Below are positions 25,143 through 37,600 of a DNA stretch of 64,000 nt, piece after piece. The notes below the pieces were generated by a model that was not told where the DNA came from, did no database searches, and saw only the letters and a list, made by a program, of their open reading frames with translations. Source of the DNA: Chondrosia reniformis (lineage: Eukaryota; Porifera; Demospongiae; Chondrillida; Chondrillidae). The stretch covers positions 3,040,501 through 3,104,500 of the forward strand of contig OX359200.1 in NCBI GenBank assembly GCA_947172415.1, written 5' to 3'. A program made the translations under genes and the position numbers. Each line of letters starts with the position of its first letter. Position 1 is the stretch's first letter.

Positions 25143-26814
25143 ACTTGTTGTATGCACTATTTATATGTATTAACTGTATGTACTAATAGTAAGAACTAGT
25201 TGTGTGCTCTAGTACTAGTTATACAAGGTACTAAGTAGGTACTAGTTGTATATACTAATTGTATGTAGTAGTTGTATGTACTAGTTGTATGGACTATTTG
25301 TATGTACTAGTTGTTTGTACTAGTTGTATGTACCACTTGTAGGTTCTAGTTTATGTTCTAGTTGTATATACTATTTATATGTGCTAGTTTTCTGTGAATT
25401 CACTAGTTTAATGTAGTAATTGTGTGTACTATATATATGTACTAGTTGTGTGTAGTAGTTGTACGTACTACATGTACTTACTATGTGTATGTACTAGTTG
25501 TATGCATTAGTTACATGTACGAGTTGTAAGTACTACTTGTATGCACTAGTTGTATGTATGTTCTGGCTGTATGTAATAGTTAAAGGTTCTTTATAGTACT
25601 AGTTATAATGGGTACAAGGTAAGTACAAGTTGTATGTCCTATCTGTTTTTACTATTTGTATGTACTAATTATATGTACTAGTTGTATGTACTAGTTATGT
25701 ACCACTTGTATGTACTAGTTGTATTTAGTAGTTGTAAGTACTATTTATATGTACTAGTTATATGTGTATGTACTAGTTTTATGTAGTAGGTGTATGTATT
25801 ACTTGTAATTAATAGTTGTATGTACTAGTTGCATATACTAGATGTATTTACTAGTTATATGTACACATTACTAGCTGAATGTGAGAGTTGTACGTTTTAG
25901 TTGTATGGACTAATACTAGTTTTATTTACTAGTCATAAATACTAGTTGTTTGTAGTATTTGTATGTACTGGTACAAGGTATATTTAGTATTTGTAGGTAG
26001 TCTATGTGTGTACTAGTTGTAGGTACTAGATTTATGTTCCAGTTGTATGTACTAGTTGTATGTATTAGTTGTATGTACTAGTTGTGTGTACTGGTTGCAT
26101 GCACTAGTTATATGTACTAGTTTTATGTATTAGTTGTAAGTACTAGTTTTAAGTACTCATTCTATGTACTAATTCTATGTGTTAATTGTATGTACTGTAA
26201 CTTCTCCTTTCTATTTGCATGTACTAGTTTTATGCCCTAGTTGTATGTACAAGAACAAGTTATATTTACTAGTTTACGCACTAATCATATATATTAGTTG
26301 TATGTACTGGTTACTAGTTGAGTGTACTAGTTTTATGTTCTCATTCTATTAACTAGTTCTATATAATATTTGTAGTTCTAGTTGTATGTACTAGTTGTAT
26401 GTACGTGTTGTATGTATATCCTAGTTGTTTGTACTAGTTGTATGTACTAGTACTAGCTATAGTTTTAAGTTGTGTGTACTAGTTGTATCTACTAGTTGCA
26501 GGTGCTAATTGTATAGACTAGTTGTATGTATTAGTTTTATGTACTACTTGTATGTACTAGTTGCATGCAGTAGTTCTTTGTACTAGTTGTGTGTACTAGA
26601 TTTATATACTAGTACTAGTTATGTGTGCTAGTTGTAGGCATTAGTTACATTTCCTTGTTGTAGGTTCTAGTTTTATGTAGTTACTGATTGTACAAACTAA
26701 TTGTATGTACTTGTTGTATGTACTAGTTGTATGTACTAATACTAGTTACATTTAATAGTAATTGGTTCAAGTTTTATGTACCAGTTGTATGTACTAGTTA
26801 CTAGTTGAGAGAAT

Positions 26815-27070
26815 ATAGGTTCATTGCTACGTTGTTTATATGGTTAATTAGTTGATGAGCTTCCCGTAGCAGCGCGAAACAATTAATGAATTACTTCAGG
26901 ACGTTTCGGTCCGTAGACTTTCATCAGCTGAATGACACAAATAAGTTACACCTTCGATGTAAACACACAGGTTGGTGAGGTAAGAAATCGTGACGTAATG
27001 TGATGTTGTCAACGATGATGTAATAGTTCTAAAAATAGGTCGTGAGAAAAAATAGGTAGTGAAAAAAAGT
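26815..27070 (-). mobile_element. Penelope-type terminal fragment with hammerhead-like cores
   Basis: Non-satellite insert of about 255 bp. On the minus strand it resembles the 3' end of the Penelope-like element at 60.4 kb: a stretch rich in GATGATGTAA/TGACGTAA signals matching the end of the coding region there, then CTGATGA...GAAACGTCC at 26,927-26,901. A second core in the other direction, TTGATGAGC...GCGAAAC, lies at 26,852-26,880. No open frame of note is present. Assignment to Penelope-like elements rests on this similarity and is inference; it could also be a solitary terminal repeat. Confidence 0.55.
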
Positions 27071-30000
27071 AGTTGTAGTTACTAGTACTAGTTACTAGTT
27101 GTATATAATAGATATATTTTCTAGTTATATGTACTTGTTGTATGAATTAAGTATATGTACTAGTTAATGGACTAGTTGTATGTACTAGGTGAATGTACTA
27201 GTTGTATGTACTAAGTGAATGTACTAGTTGTATGTACTAGTTCTATCTACTAGTTGTGTGTACTTGTTTTATGTATTTGTTGTATGTACTAATACTTGTT
27301 ATATTTACTAGGTTTAGTTATTAGTTGTATGTATTACTTGTAATTAATAGTTGAATGTACTAGTTTTATATACTAGATGTATTTACTAGTTATATGTACT
27401 CGTTACTAGCTGTATGTGCCAATTGTATGTACCAGTTGTATGTACTTGTACCAGGTATATTTAATATTTGTAGGTACTATATGTATGTACTAGTTGTAAG
27501 TACTAGATTTATGTTCCAGTTGTAGGTAGTAGTTGTATGTATTAGTTGTATGTAATAGTTTTTATGTACTCGTTACTAGTTGTTAGTACAAATTGTATGT
27601 ACTGCATGTATGTACTCAGAAGTAGTTGTATGTACTCACTCTATGTACTTGTTTTATGTAATAGTTGTAAGTATTAGTTGTTTGTACTAATTGCATGCAC
27701 TAGTCATAGGTACTAGTTTTATGTACTAGTTGTGTGTACTAGTTGTATGAACTTGTTATATGGACTAATACATACAGCTAGTACATACAACTAGTACATA
27801 CAACAAGTACATACAACAAATACATACAACTTCTAAAAAAGTAATAAAAACAACTAGTAAATATAACTAGTTGTAGGTACTAATTATATGTACAAATTGT
27901 ATGTAATAGTTGTATGTACTAGTTGTATGTACTAGTTGCAAATAAAAGTTTTATGAACTAGTTTTATGGACTATCTGAATATACTAGTTGTATGTTCTAG
28001 TTATATTTACTAGTTATATGAACTAGTTATTTTTACTATATAGTTGTATGGACTAGTTGTATGTACTAGTATATACTAGGTTTATTTAAGTTGTAGGTAC
28101 AAGTTGTATGTATAAGTTTATGTAATAGTTGTTTGTACTGATTGTATGTACTAGTTGTATGTACTAGTTGTAAGTACCAAATATTTCGTAGTTGTTTATG
28201 CACTTTTTATTGACTAGTTGTATGAACTAGTTGTATGAACTAGTTGGAGGTACTATTACTGGTAATATTAAAGAGTTGTAGGTACTATTACTGGTAATAT
28301 TAAGGAGTTGTAGGTACTACTTGTATGTACTAGTTATATGTACTAGTTATATATACTAGTTATATGTACTAGTTATATATACTAGTTATATGTACTAGTT
28401 ATATGTACAGGTTTATATACTAGCTATATATATACTAGTTTTGTACTACTTCTATGTACTAGTTGAAATACTAGTTATATGTACTAGTTGTATGTTCTAT
28501 TTGTATGTATTATTTGCATGTACTAGTTATATTTACTAGTTGTAAGTTTCAGTTGTGTGTACTAGTTGTATGAACTGATTGTATGTAATTTACTAGTTGT
28601 ATGTACTGGTACTAGTTATATTTACTCCTTGAAGATACTAAATGTACATACAAGTTATTTGAACTAGTTTTATGGACTACTTGAATGTACTAGTTGTATG
28701 TAGTAGTTATATTTACTACTTGTATGAACTAGTTTCATGTACTAGTTGTATGGAATAGTTGTAGGTCCTGGTACTAGGTTGATTTACTAGTTGTAGGTAC
28801 AAGTTGTATGTAGAGATTTAATGTACTAGTTTTATGTACTAATTGTATGTTCTAGTTGTATGTACTAGTTGTATATACTAGTTTTGTTGTATATAGTTGT
28901 TTGTGCTAGTTGTATTAACTAGTTGTATGCACTATTTATGTACAAGTTGTTTGAAGGATGTACTATCGCCAAAATCGTATGAACTAGTTGTATTAACTAG
29001 TTGTAGGTACTTTTATTGGTTTTATTAACTCGTTTTAGGTACTACTTGTATGTACTAGTTATATGTACTAGTTGTATGCACTATTTACTAATTGTATGTC
29101 CTAGTTGTTTGTTCTGGTTGTATGTGCTAGTTGTATGTACCAGTAATATGTACTAGTTGTGTGTACTAGTTGTAGGTACTAGTGGTGGTTCTAGTTTTAT
29201 GTACTATTTGTAAGTTATAGGTATATGTACTAGTTGAATGAATTACTTGTTTATACTAGTTGTATGTACTCGTTGTATATTCTCCTTTCTAGTTTTATGT
29301 ACAACTTGAAGGTACAAGTTGTTTGTAGTAGTTATATTTACTAGTTGTATGAACTAGTAACATGTACCAGTTCAATGGACTAGTTGTATGTACTATTTAA
29401 GTAGTAGTTGTTTGTGCTAGTTGTATTAACTAGTTGTATGGACTATTTTTGAACTAGTTGTATGAACTAATTGTATGAAATAGTTGTATGAAATTGTTGT
29501 AGGTACTATTACTGGTAATATTAACTAGTTGTAGGTACTACTTGTATGTACTAGTTGTATGTACTAGTTTTGTACTAGTTGTTTGTGCTAGTTGTATGTA
29601 CTAGTGGTATCAACTAGGGATGTACTGGTTGTATGAACTACTTACTAGTTGAAAGTTCTAGTTGTATGTTCTATATGTATATACTAGTTATATGTACTAG
29701 TTGTGTATACTAGTTGGAGGTAATAGTTGTAGGTATTAGTACTGGTAATATTAACTAGTTGTAGGTACTACCTGTATGTGTTAGTTGTATGTACTAGTTG
29801 TATGTTCTAGTTATATGGACTACGTTTGTGTACTAGTTGTATGTACTATTTGTAGGACTAGTTTTATGTACTAGTTGTATGTAGTAGATGTATTTACTAG
29901 TTGTAAGTAATCGTTCTATGTGCTAGTTTTATGAAGTAGTTGTATATATATACTAGTTTAAGGTACAAGTTGTATGTACTCGTAGCTATTTCTATGTACT

Positions 30001-32343
30001 AGTTGTATGTACTAGTTGTATGTACTAGTTATATGTACTAGTACTGGTTTTATTTATTGTACGTACTAGTTGTAGGTACTAGTTGAATTTTCTAGCTGAA
30101 TGTAATATTTGTATGTACTAATTTTATGTACTCGATGTATGTACTAGTTGTATGTACTAGTTATGTACTAATTGATTTTGCTAGTTACTAGTTATAAATA
30201 CTAGTTGTTTGTGCTAGTTTTATGTTCTAGTTGAAAGTACTAGTTATAAGTACTATTTATATGTTCTAGTTATATGTGTATGGACTAGTTCTATGTAATA
30301 GTTGTGTGTACTAGTTATATGTGTATATAATAAGTATATGTACTAGTTGTATGTACTAGGTGTATGTAATAGTTATAGGTTCTAGTACTAGTTATAGTGG
30401 TTACTAGGTGGGTACAAGTTTAATGTAATAGCTGTTTGTTCTATTTGTATATACTAATTGTATGTACTAGTTGATTTTACTAGTTGTATATATGTACTAG
30501 TACAAGTTATATTTACTAGTTGTAGGTACAAGTTGGATGTAATGGTTGTATGTAATAGTTTAATGTAATAGTTATATGTACTAGTTGTATGTACTAGTTG
30601 TATGTATATATTACTTGTCTGTACTAGCTGTGTACTAGTTGTATATACTAGTTTTATGTGGTAGTTTTATGTTGACGTTATATAAACTAGTTGTATGTTC
30701 TAGTCTCTTGTTGTTTCTACTAGTTGTATGTATGAGTTTTATGTACTCTTTCTATGTACTAGTTGCATGTACTAGTTGCTAGTTGTATTTACTACTTGTT
30801 TGCACTGGTTGTGTGTACTAGTTGTGTATATTACTTGTATGTCCTAGTTGGGTGTACTAGGTGTATGTACTATTTATATATACTAGTTATATGTGTGTGT
30901 ACTAGTTATATGTACTAGTTGTATATACTAGTTGTAGGTTCTAGTTCTAGTTATGCTAGGTACTAGGTAGATCCTAGTTGCATGTACTATATACAAGTTG
31001 TTGTGCTTTTTGTATGTTCTAGTTACATTTGTATGTAATAAATATATGTACTAGTTGTATGTACTAGTTGTATGTACGAGTTATGTACCAGTTGTATGCA
31101 CCAGTTGTATGTACTAATTTTATGTATTTGTTCTATGTTCTAGAGGTATGTACTAGTTCTATGTACTAGTTGTATATACTAGTTATCTGTAGTAGTTGTG
31201 TGTACTAGTTGTATGTACTAATTTTATGTACTAGATTTTTGTACTAGTTTTATGTACTAGATGTATGGACTAGTATTAGTTATATTTAATAGTTGTAGGT
31301 ACAAGTTGTATGTAGTAGTTACATGTACTAGTTATGTAACAATTGTATGTACTAGTTGTATGTATATATAACTTGTATGTACTAGCTGTGCACTAGTTGT
31401 ATATACTAGTTTTATGTGGGAGTTTTATGTTCACGTTCCATGAAGTAGATGTATGTATAATATCTTGTTGTTCGTACTAGTTGTATGTATTAGTTTTATG
31501 TACTCCTTTTATGTACTATATAGTTGCATGTACTAGTTTCTAGTTATATGTACTAGTTATATGTATTAGTTGTATGGACTAGTATTAGTTATATTTAATA
31601 GTTGTAGGTACAAGTTTTATGTAGTATTTGCATGTGGTAGTTGTATGTACGAATTGCATGTACTAGTTGTATGTAATAGTTGTATGTACTAGTTATGTAC
31701 CAATTGTATGTACTAGTTGTATGTATATATAACTTGTATATACTAACTCTGTACTAGTTGTATTTACTAGTTTTATGTGGTAGTTTTATGTTCACCTTCT
31801 ATGAACCAGCTGTATGTACTAGTGTCTTGTTGTTCGTACAAGTCGTATGTATGAGTTTTATATACTCATTCTATGTACTAGTTGCATGTACCAGTTTCTA
31901 GGTGTATCTATACACTAGTTGTATGCACTGGTTGTGTGTACTAGTTGTATATATTACCTATATGTCCTAGTTGTATGTACTAGGTGTATATACTATTTTT
32001 ACATACTAGTTATATGTACTGGTGGTATATACTAGTTGTGGGTTCTAGTTCTAGTTATACTAGGTACTAGGTAGATCCTAGTTGCATGTACTAGATACAA
32101 GTTGATGTAAGTAGTAGTAATTTGTAAGTATTAGTTATATGTGTATGTAATAAGAATATGTACTAGTTGTATATACTAGTTGTAAATACTAGTTGTAGCA
32201 CTAGTTTTTTGTAATAGTTTTATGTACTAGATGTATGTACTAATTGTAAGTACTAGTTCTAGGTACTAGTTGTATGAAGTAGTTGTATGTACTAGTAACT
32301 AGTTGTATGGTCTAGTTGTATGTACTAGGTGTATGTACTAGTT
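27071..32343 (+). repeat. 13-bp satellite array, block 5
   Basis: 13-bp family. About 27,980-30,240 is collinear with about 7,640-9,780, including the TACTATTACTGGTAATATTAA variants. From 30,750 to 32,100 the TTGCATGTACTAGTTTCTAG superunit recurs several times. No gene is seen. Confidence 0.92.
27770..27863 (-). repeat. short inverted block of 13-bp units
   Basis: Four to five units read in the opposite direction to the rest of the array (AGTACATACAACTAGTACAT type), followed by A-rich sequence, before normal orientation resumes at CTAGTTGTAGGTAC near 27,868. It indicates a micro-inversion or a copied-in inverted segment. Confidence 0.88.
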
Positions 32344-33230
32344 GGGGCGATGCAGGCGTCCCTATATTGTTTTCAGAATCATGTTAACGTATGGCTTCCT
32401 GTTCATAGTCTTGTATATATATATATATATATATAGTGAAAGTTACTGGCAATATTACACAGTACAAGTTACAAATTTAAGAGGGCCAAGTGACTGTACA
32501 ATATTAAAATTACAATCAAGTACTAGCTACACATGCAGTGCAAGTTACAAATTTAAAGAGATCCAAGTGACCCCTAGGATAGGACAAAAAAGGCCAAGGC
32601 CTTTATATACGTATGTTATGTCCCTTGTGTACAAGTTGCAAAATGGTCTCTAACCCTGTTGATTATGCAAATGCATGCAACCAACCGTCGGTGTTCTTAG
32701 CTCCCTCACAAGGCAAATCAAATCTGCTGTGGTTATTAGCTGAGACCCCTTTAATACTGGAACCTTTGTTGATATATGGCATGCAGATGCATCATCTTCA
32801 GTCTATACTAAGATGTGAAAAGGTAATTGGTAGGCCATTGTTCTACCATGCAATTGGATGATCTGTATCAACTACTACTCTCTATGCAGTAGTTGAGGAT
32901 TTCAAAGCCTGCAACAGTTCTAGTGTGACTAAAGTCTTGTACTGTTTAAAATACTGATTATCCTAGGGGTCACTTGGATCTCTTTAAATTTGTAACTTGC
33001 ACTGCATGTGTAGCTAGTACTTGATTGTAATTTTAATATTGTACAGTCACTTGGCCCTCTTAAATTTGTAACTTGTACTGTGTAGTACTTGATTGTAATT
33101 TTAATATTGCCAGTAACTTTCACTGTGTAGTGTACTTGAGTGTAATTAGCCTTCACTATACTTAAGACATTCACTATGAGCAATTTCGTTATGAGATTCT
33201 ACTGTACACATGGAAAACGTACACACATGG
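32344..33230. mobile_element. fold-back element 1 (146/165-bp inverted arms)
   Basis: Non-satellite region with long inverted arms: left arm 32,435-32,580 and right arm 32,960-33,124, nearly perfect reverse complements except that the right arm has an extra 19 bp (a second copy of GTACTTGATTGTAATTTT). The arms are themselves built of two related subrepeats carrying CAAGTTACAAATTTAA and CCAAGTGAC. An AT dinucleotide run at 32,414-32,435 abuts the left arm. The 380-bp interior shows no recognisable gene; frames at 32,342-32,653 and 32,613-32,861 mostly translate the arms or random sequence. Structure fits a non-autonomous fold-back/MITE element; superfamily unknown and target duplication not seen. 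Confidence 0.75.
32414..32435. repeat. (TA)n microsatellite
   Basis: About eleven uninterrupted TA dinucleotides directly left of fold-back arm 1, probably an insertion target or slippage product. Confidence 0.95.
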
Positions 33231-33384
33231 ATAAGAATAAAGCCTTGTTGAACATCAGTAACATAAATTTACTAATTCTGGACGTTTCAACCCGGAAGTC
33301 TTCATCAGAAATAAAGGAATGGGAATATCAAGTAGGAAATTAGTAAATTTATGTTGCTGACGCTCAACAAGGCTTCATTCTCAT
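33231..33384. mobile_element. hairpin element with hammerhead-like core
   Basis: Inverted arms at 33,241-33,277 and 33,338-33,374 match at 34 of 37 positions, and weaker pairing extends outward to about 33,231 and 33,384. The loop carries, on the minus strand, CTGATGAAG...GTTGAAACGTCC (33,308-33,281), the same motif type as at 26.9 and 60.4 kb. The GACGTTTC...TCTTCATCAG layout resembles ends of Penelope-like elements; the surrounding inverted arms would fit a terminal inverted arrangement. No coding capacity. Confidence 0.6.
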
Positions 33385-34162
33385 AATGATCGCAACAAAC
33401 ACTCCTAATTCCTACACATGGACAAGTAAAAAATGTAAGAAGAGAAGACAGAGCTATACGGTCGACTAAACGAATTTCTTTTGCATCAATATAGGGACAA
33501 TTCTGCCTCAAACTTAACGGAAACGTACACAAATACGCTTTATCTAACCTTCGCTACAACTCGTTTATTTCGTAGCTCCTTCTCATAGGAGAGTGTCGAC
33601 TTGTCATAGCTGTTCTCGAAAGGATGATCTTCTGTAACAACGAGGAGGCGGTGACGTTTTTGCAACGTCACATGATAATCCACTAAATGCGAAGATGTTG
33701 ATGACGCACTAGAGCAACATCACAATACATCACAAGATTGCGCAATTGTAAGCTTGAATTCTTCAGTATATCTCGATTATTTTGCAACTTTAATTAAGCA
33801 AAACTTCACCAGACGTTTGACATACACATGTACCATGATATATATCAGTTTCACAGTGATCTGACCAATTGATAATTGTTATCAATACAACACTTGGTTT
33901 CAATATAAATTTTCTATAGCTTTTCTATAGTCCTATGGCATTTTATATGCAGACTTTGTCCTCCGTTTTCAAACAAACGGAGACCTACATCAAAACTCCC
34001 TTAATTTAAAACGAGTTTTATACCCTAAACTTTATGATACTATGCCCATTCTGTTGTTAGGGCCTTTCCTGGAGCCATATGAATTATTTATATTATTTAT
34101 TTATTTATTTATATTATATTATATTAGATTACCTTAGTATATTGTAACTTGTACTGTATATG
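33385..34162. other. non-satellite spacer without recognisable gene
   Basis: About 780 bp of unique-looking AT-rich sequence between fold-back structures. A 75-codon minus-strand frame (33,305-33,532) has no recognisable motif and overlaps the hairpin arm. Holds an ATTT-type microsatellite at 34,084-34,128. The segment CACTCCTAATTCCTACACA at about 33,400-33,418 has a relative near 34,577, so parts are repeated within the cluster. Confidence 0.6.
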
Positions 34163-34540
34163 GTGCAAGTTACAAATTTATATACGGATGCAAGTGACTC
34201 CCAAGATAATCACACTGAGGTATATAATATAATACGGATGCAAATGACAACTAAAATAATCACAATCACGTATATTAAACGCTACAAGACTTTAGCCACA
34301 CTGAAATTCTCAACTGCTGCATACAGAGTAGTATATTCTCTACAGATCATATAAGGTTAAACGCATGGTTTTCCAATTACCTTTTCACAACTTAGTACTA
34401 AGTACTAGTATTACCTTGTAGCGTTTAATATACATGATTGTGATTATTTTGGGAGTCATTTGCATCCGTATTATATTATATACCTCAGTGTAATTATCTT
34501 GGGAGTCACTTGCATCCGTGTATAAATTTGTAACTTGCAC
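34163..34540. mobile_element. fold-back element 2 (126-bp inverted arms)
   Basis: Left arm 34,163-34,288 and right arm 34,415-34,540 are near-perfect reverse complements (GTGCAAGTTACAAATTTATA at one end, CGCTACAAG at the inner end). The motif CAAGTTACAAATTTA and the unit GGATGCAAGTGACTCC tie it to fold-back element 1. Each arm contains two related subrepeats (GATAATCACACT and AATAATCACAAT types). The 126-bp interior has no coding features. A further partial copy of an arm end (GCATCCGTTTATAAATTTG) lies at about 34,638-34,680. Confidence 0.75.
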
Positions 34541-34690
34541 TGTGCAGTACTTGATTGTATTTAAACACGCTTAATATAGCACTCCTTATTGCTACACATG
34601 GACAATTGCAAGTAAAAATATATTAATATATATACTTGCATCCGTTTATAAATTTGTAACTTGCATTGTGTAGTACTTGATTGTATTAAT
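34541..34690. repeat. partial fold-back arm copy and spacer
   Basis: Contains GTACTTGATTGTATT twice (about 34,548 and 34,674) and one partial arm at about 34,638-34,680, after which the 13-bp satellite resumes. It shows that this fold-back family is present in at least three pieces here. Confidence 0.6.
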
Positions 34691-37600
34691 TATGTACTAG
34701 TTGTATGTTCTAGTTATATGGACTAGTTTTGTGTACTAGTTGTATGTACTATTTGTAAGACTAGATTTATGTACTAGTTGTATGTAGTAGATGTATTTAC
34801 TAGTTGTAAGTAATCGTTCTATGTACTAGTTTTATGAAGTAGTTGTATATACTAGTTTTAAGTACAAGTTGTATGTATTTGTAGCTAGTTGTATGTCCTG
34901 GTTGTATGTACTCATAGCTAGTTGTATGTACTAGTTGTATGAACTAGTAACTCACTGTATGTACTAGATATATGTACTAGTTGTACGTACTAGTTGTGTG
35001 TACTACTTTTATGTACAATTAACTATCTGTATGTACGACTTGTGAATACTAGTTGTATGTACTAGTTGTATGTAGTTATATGTACTACTTGTATTTAATA
35101 GTTGTGTGTAATTCTTGTATGTACTAGTTATATTTACTAGTTGTAGTTACTAGTTGTATGTACAAGTTGCATGTACTAGTTGTATGTACTAGTTTTATGT
35201 ACTAGATACTAGTTGTATATACTAGTTGTATGTACTAGTTATATGTAGTTGTTGTATGTACAAATTGCGTGTTATTGTTGTATTTACTAGTTATATTTAC
35301 TACTTGTGGGTACTAGTTGTGTGTACTAGTCGTATGTATTAGTAGTATGGACTTGTTATTAGTTGTATGTACTGCTAAATATCTGTATGTACTAGTTGGA
35401 AGTCCTAGTCATATGTACTAGTAACTTGTTGTATGAGCTAATTGTATGTATTAGTTGTATGTGCAAGTTATATGTTTTGGTTATATATACTACTTCTATA
35501 TACTAGTTGAAGGACTAGTTGTATTAACTAGTTGTATTTATTAGTTGTGTGTACTAGTTGTACAAATTACTAACTAGTTGTATGTACTGATTGTATGTAT
35601 TAGTTATATGTACTAGTAACAAGCTGAATTCACTAGTTTTTTGTACTAGTTGTTTGCTCTAGTTGTAGTTATATGTACTAGTTGTGCGTAATTGTTGTGT
35701 TTACTAGTTATAATCACTACTTGTAGTTACTAGTGTAATGTACTAGTAGTAGGTACTAGGGGTACGTATTAGTAACTAGTTGTATGTACTAACTGTATGT
35801 ACTAGTTGTATGTGCAAGTTTTATGTACTGGTTACATGTACTAGTTTTATGTACTAGTTGTATGTGCTAGTTGTGTGTACCAGTGGTATGTACTAGTAAC
35901 TCTCTGTATATCCTAGTTGTATGTACTATTAGTATGTAGTTATATGTACCATTTATATGTACTACTTGTATGTACTGGTTGCATGTACTACTTAAATGTA
36001 CTCGTTATATTTTTATGTACTAGATATATGTACTAATTTTATTTACTAGATATATGTAGTAGTTGTTTGTACTAGTTATACGTACTAGTTGTACTTACTA
36101 TTTATATGTACTAATTATATTTTTATGTACTGGGTATAGGTACTCTTTGTATGTACTAGCTGTATGTATATACTGGTTGTATATACTAATTGCACGTACT
36201 AGTTGAATGTACTATTACTAGTTATATTTACTAGTTGTATGTGCTAGTTGTATGTAATAGTTTTATGTGGTAGTTGTATGTACTAATTGTACGTACTAGT
36301 TGTATGTACTAGTTTTATGAACTAGTTGTAGGTACTAGTTGTATGTTCTAGTTGTATGATATAGTTCTATTTACCATTTGTATGTACTAGTTATATGTTT
36401 TTGAACTAGTTATATGTACTAGTTGTATACACTAGGTGTATGTACTAGTTGTATATACTATTATAATAACTAGGTATATGTGTTTGTGCTAGTTATATGT
36501 TGTAGGTGTATGTACTAGTTATATGTGTATGTACTAGTTATATGTCCTAGTCGTTTGTACTAGTTGTATGCAGTAGCTATTTAATAGTTTTATATACAAG
36601 TTGTAAGTTCTAGTATTAAGTACTCCTTCTATGAACTAGTTGTATGTACTAGTTTCTAGTTGTATGTACTAGTTGTATGTACTAGTTGTATGTACTATTT
36701 TTATGTACTATTTATAAGTACCAACTTTATGTTTGTGTACTAGCTATATGTACTAGTTGTATTCACTAGCTGGGTGTACTAGTTGTATGTATTATTTATA
36801 ATATTTAGGTATATGTGTATGTAGTAGTTATTTGTAGTAGGTGTATGTACTAGCTATATGTCCTATTTGTTTGTACTAGTTTATGTACTAGTTGTATGTT
36901 CTAGTTGTATGTACTATTTGGTTGTACTAGTTGTATGTGCCAGTTGCATGTACAAGTTGTATGCACTAGTGTTATGTACTAGTACTAGTTGTATTTACTA
37001 GTTGTAGGTACTAGTTGTATTTAGTAGTTATGTCCTAGTTGTATATACAAGTTGTACGTTCTAGTATTATGTACTCGTTCTATGAGTTATCTGTGTATGT
37101 ACTGTATGTCATATTTAGCAGGTGTAAGTATTAGTTATTATGTACTAGGTACATGTACTAGTTGTATGTACTAGTTGTATGTACTAGTTGTTGATTCTTG
37201 TGCTAGTTATGCTAGGTACTAGGTATGTTCTAGTTGTATGTACTAGTTGAATGTAATAGTTTTATGAATTAGTTTTATGTACTAGTACAAGTTATATTTA
37301 CTAGTTGTAGGTATCAGTTGTATGTACTAGTTGTATGTAGAACTTGTATGTTCTAATTGCATGAACTAGTTTTATGTACTATATGTATGTACTAGTTCTA
37401 TACTAGTTGTATGTACTAGTTGTAGGTTCTAGTACTAGTAAAACTAGATACTTAATAGGTATTAGTTTTATGTACAAGTCCTAGCTATATTAATTAATTA
37501 TATTAAATGAATGTATTAGTTATGTACAAGTTGTATGGACTAGTAGTATTAACTTGTGGTATGTACTAGAACTGGTAATATTTACTAACTGTAACCACTA

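Larger units (their letters stand above)
15336..26814 (+). repeat. 13-bp satellite array, block 4
   Basis: Largest uninterrupted field of the 13-bp family. From about 19,950 it is collinear with 57-3,660, and 25,208-25,990 is collinear with 5,596-7,260. A recurring superunit with TTGCATGTACTAGTTTCTAGTT followed by CACTGGTTGTGTGTACTAG occurs at about 15,720, 18,740, 23,465 and again beyond 30,750. No gene is seen; small open frames such as 17,930-18,133 are repeat-encoded. Confidence 0.93.

Noticed and set aside
32342-32861. Frames of 103 and 82 codons in fold-back element 1
   Set aside because: The first translates the TA run and the inverted arm; the second has no recognisable motif and only partly overlaps unique sequence.
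33305-33532. 75-codon minus-strand frame in the spacer between fold-backs
   Set aside because: No motif, begins in unremarkable sequence and ends in the hairpin arm; probably random.
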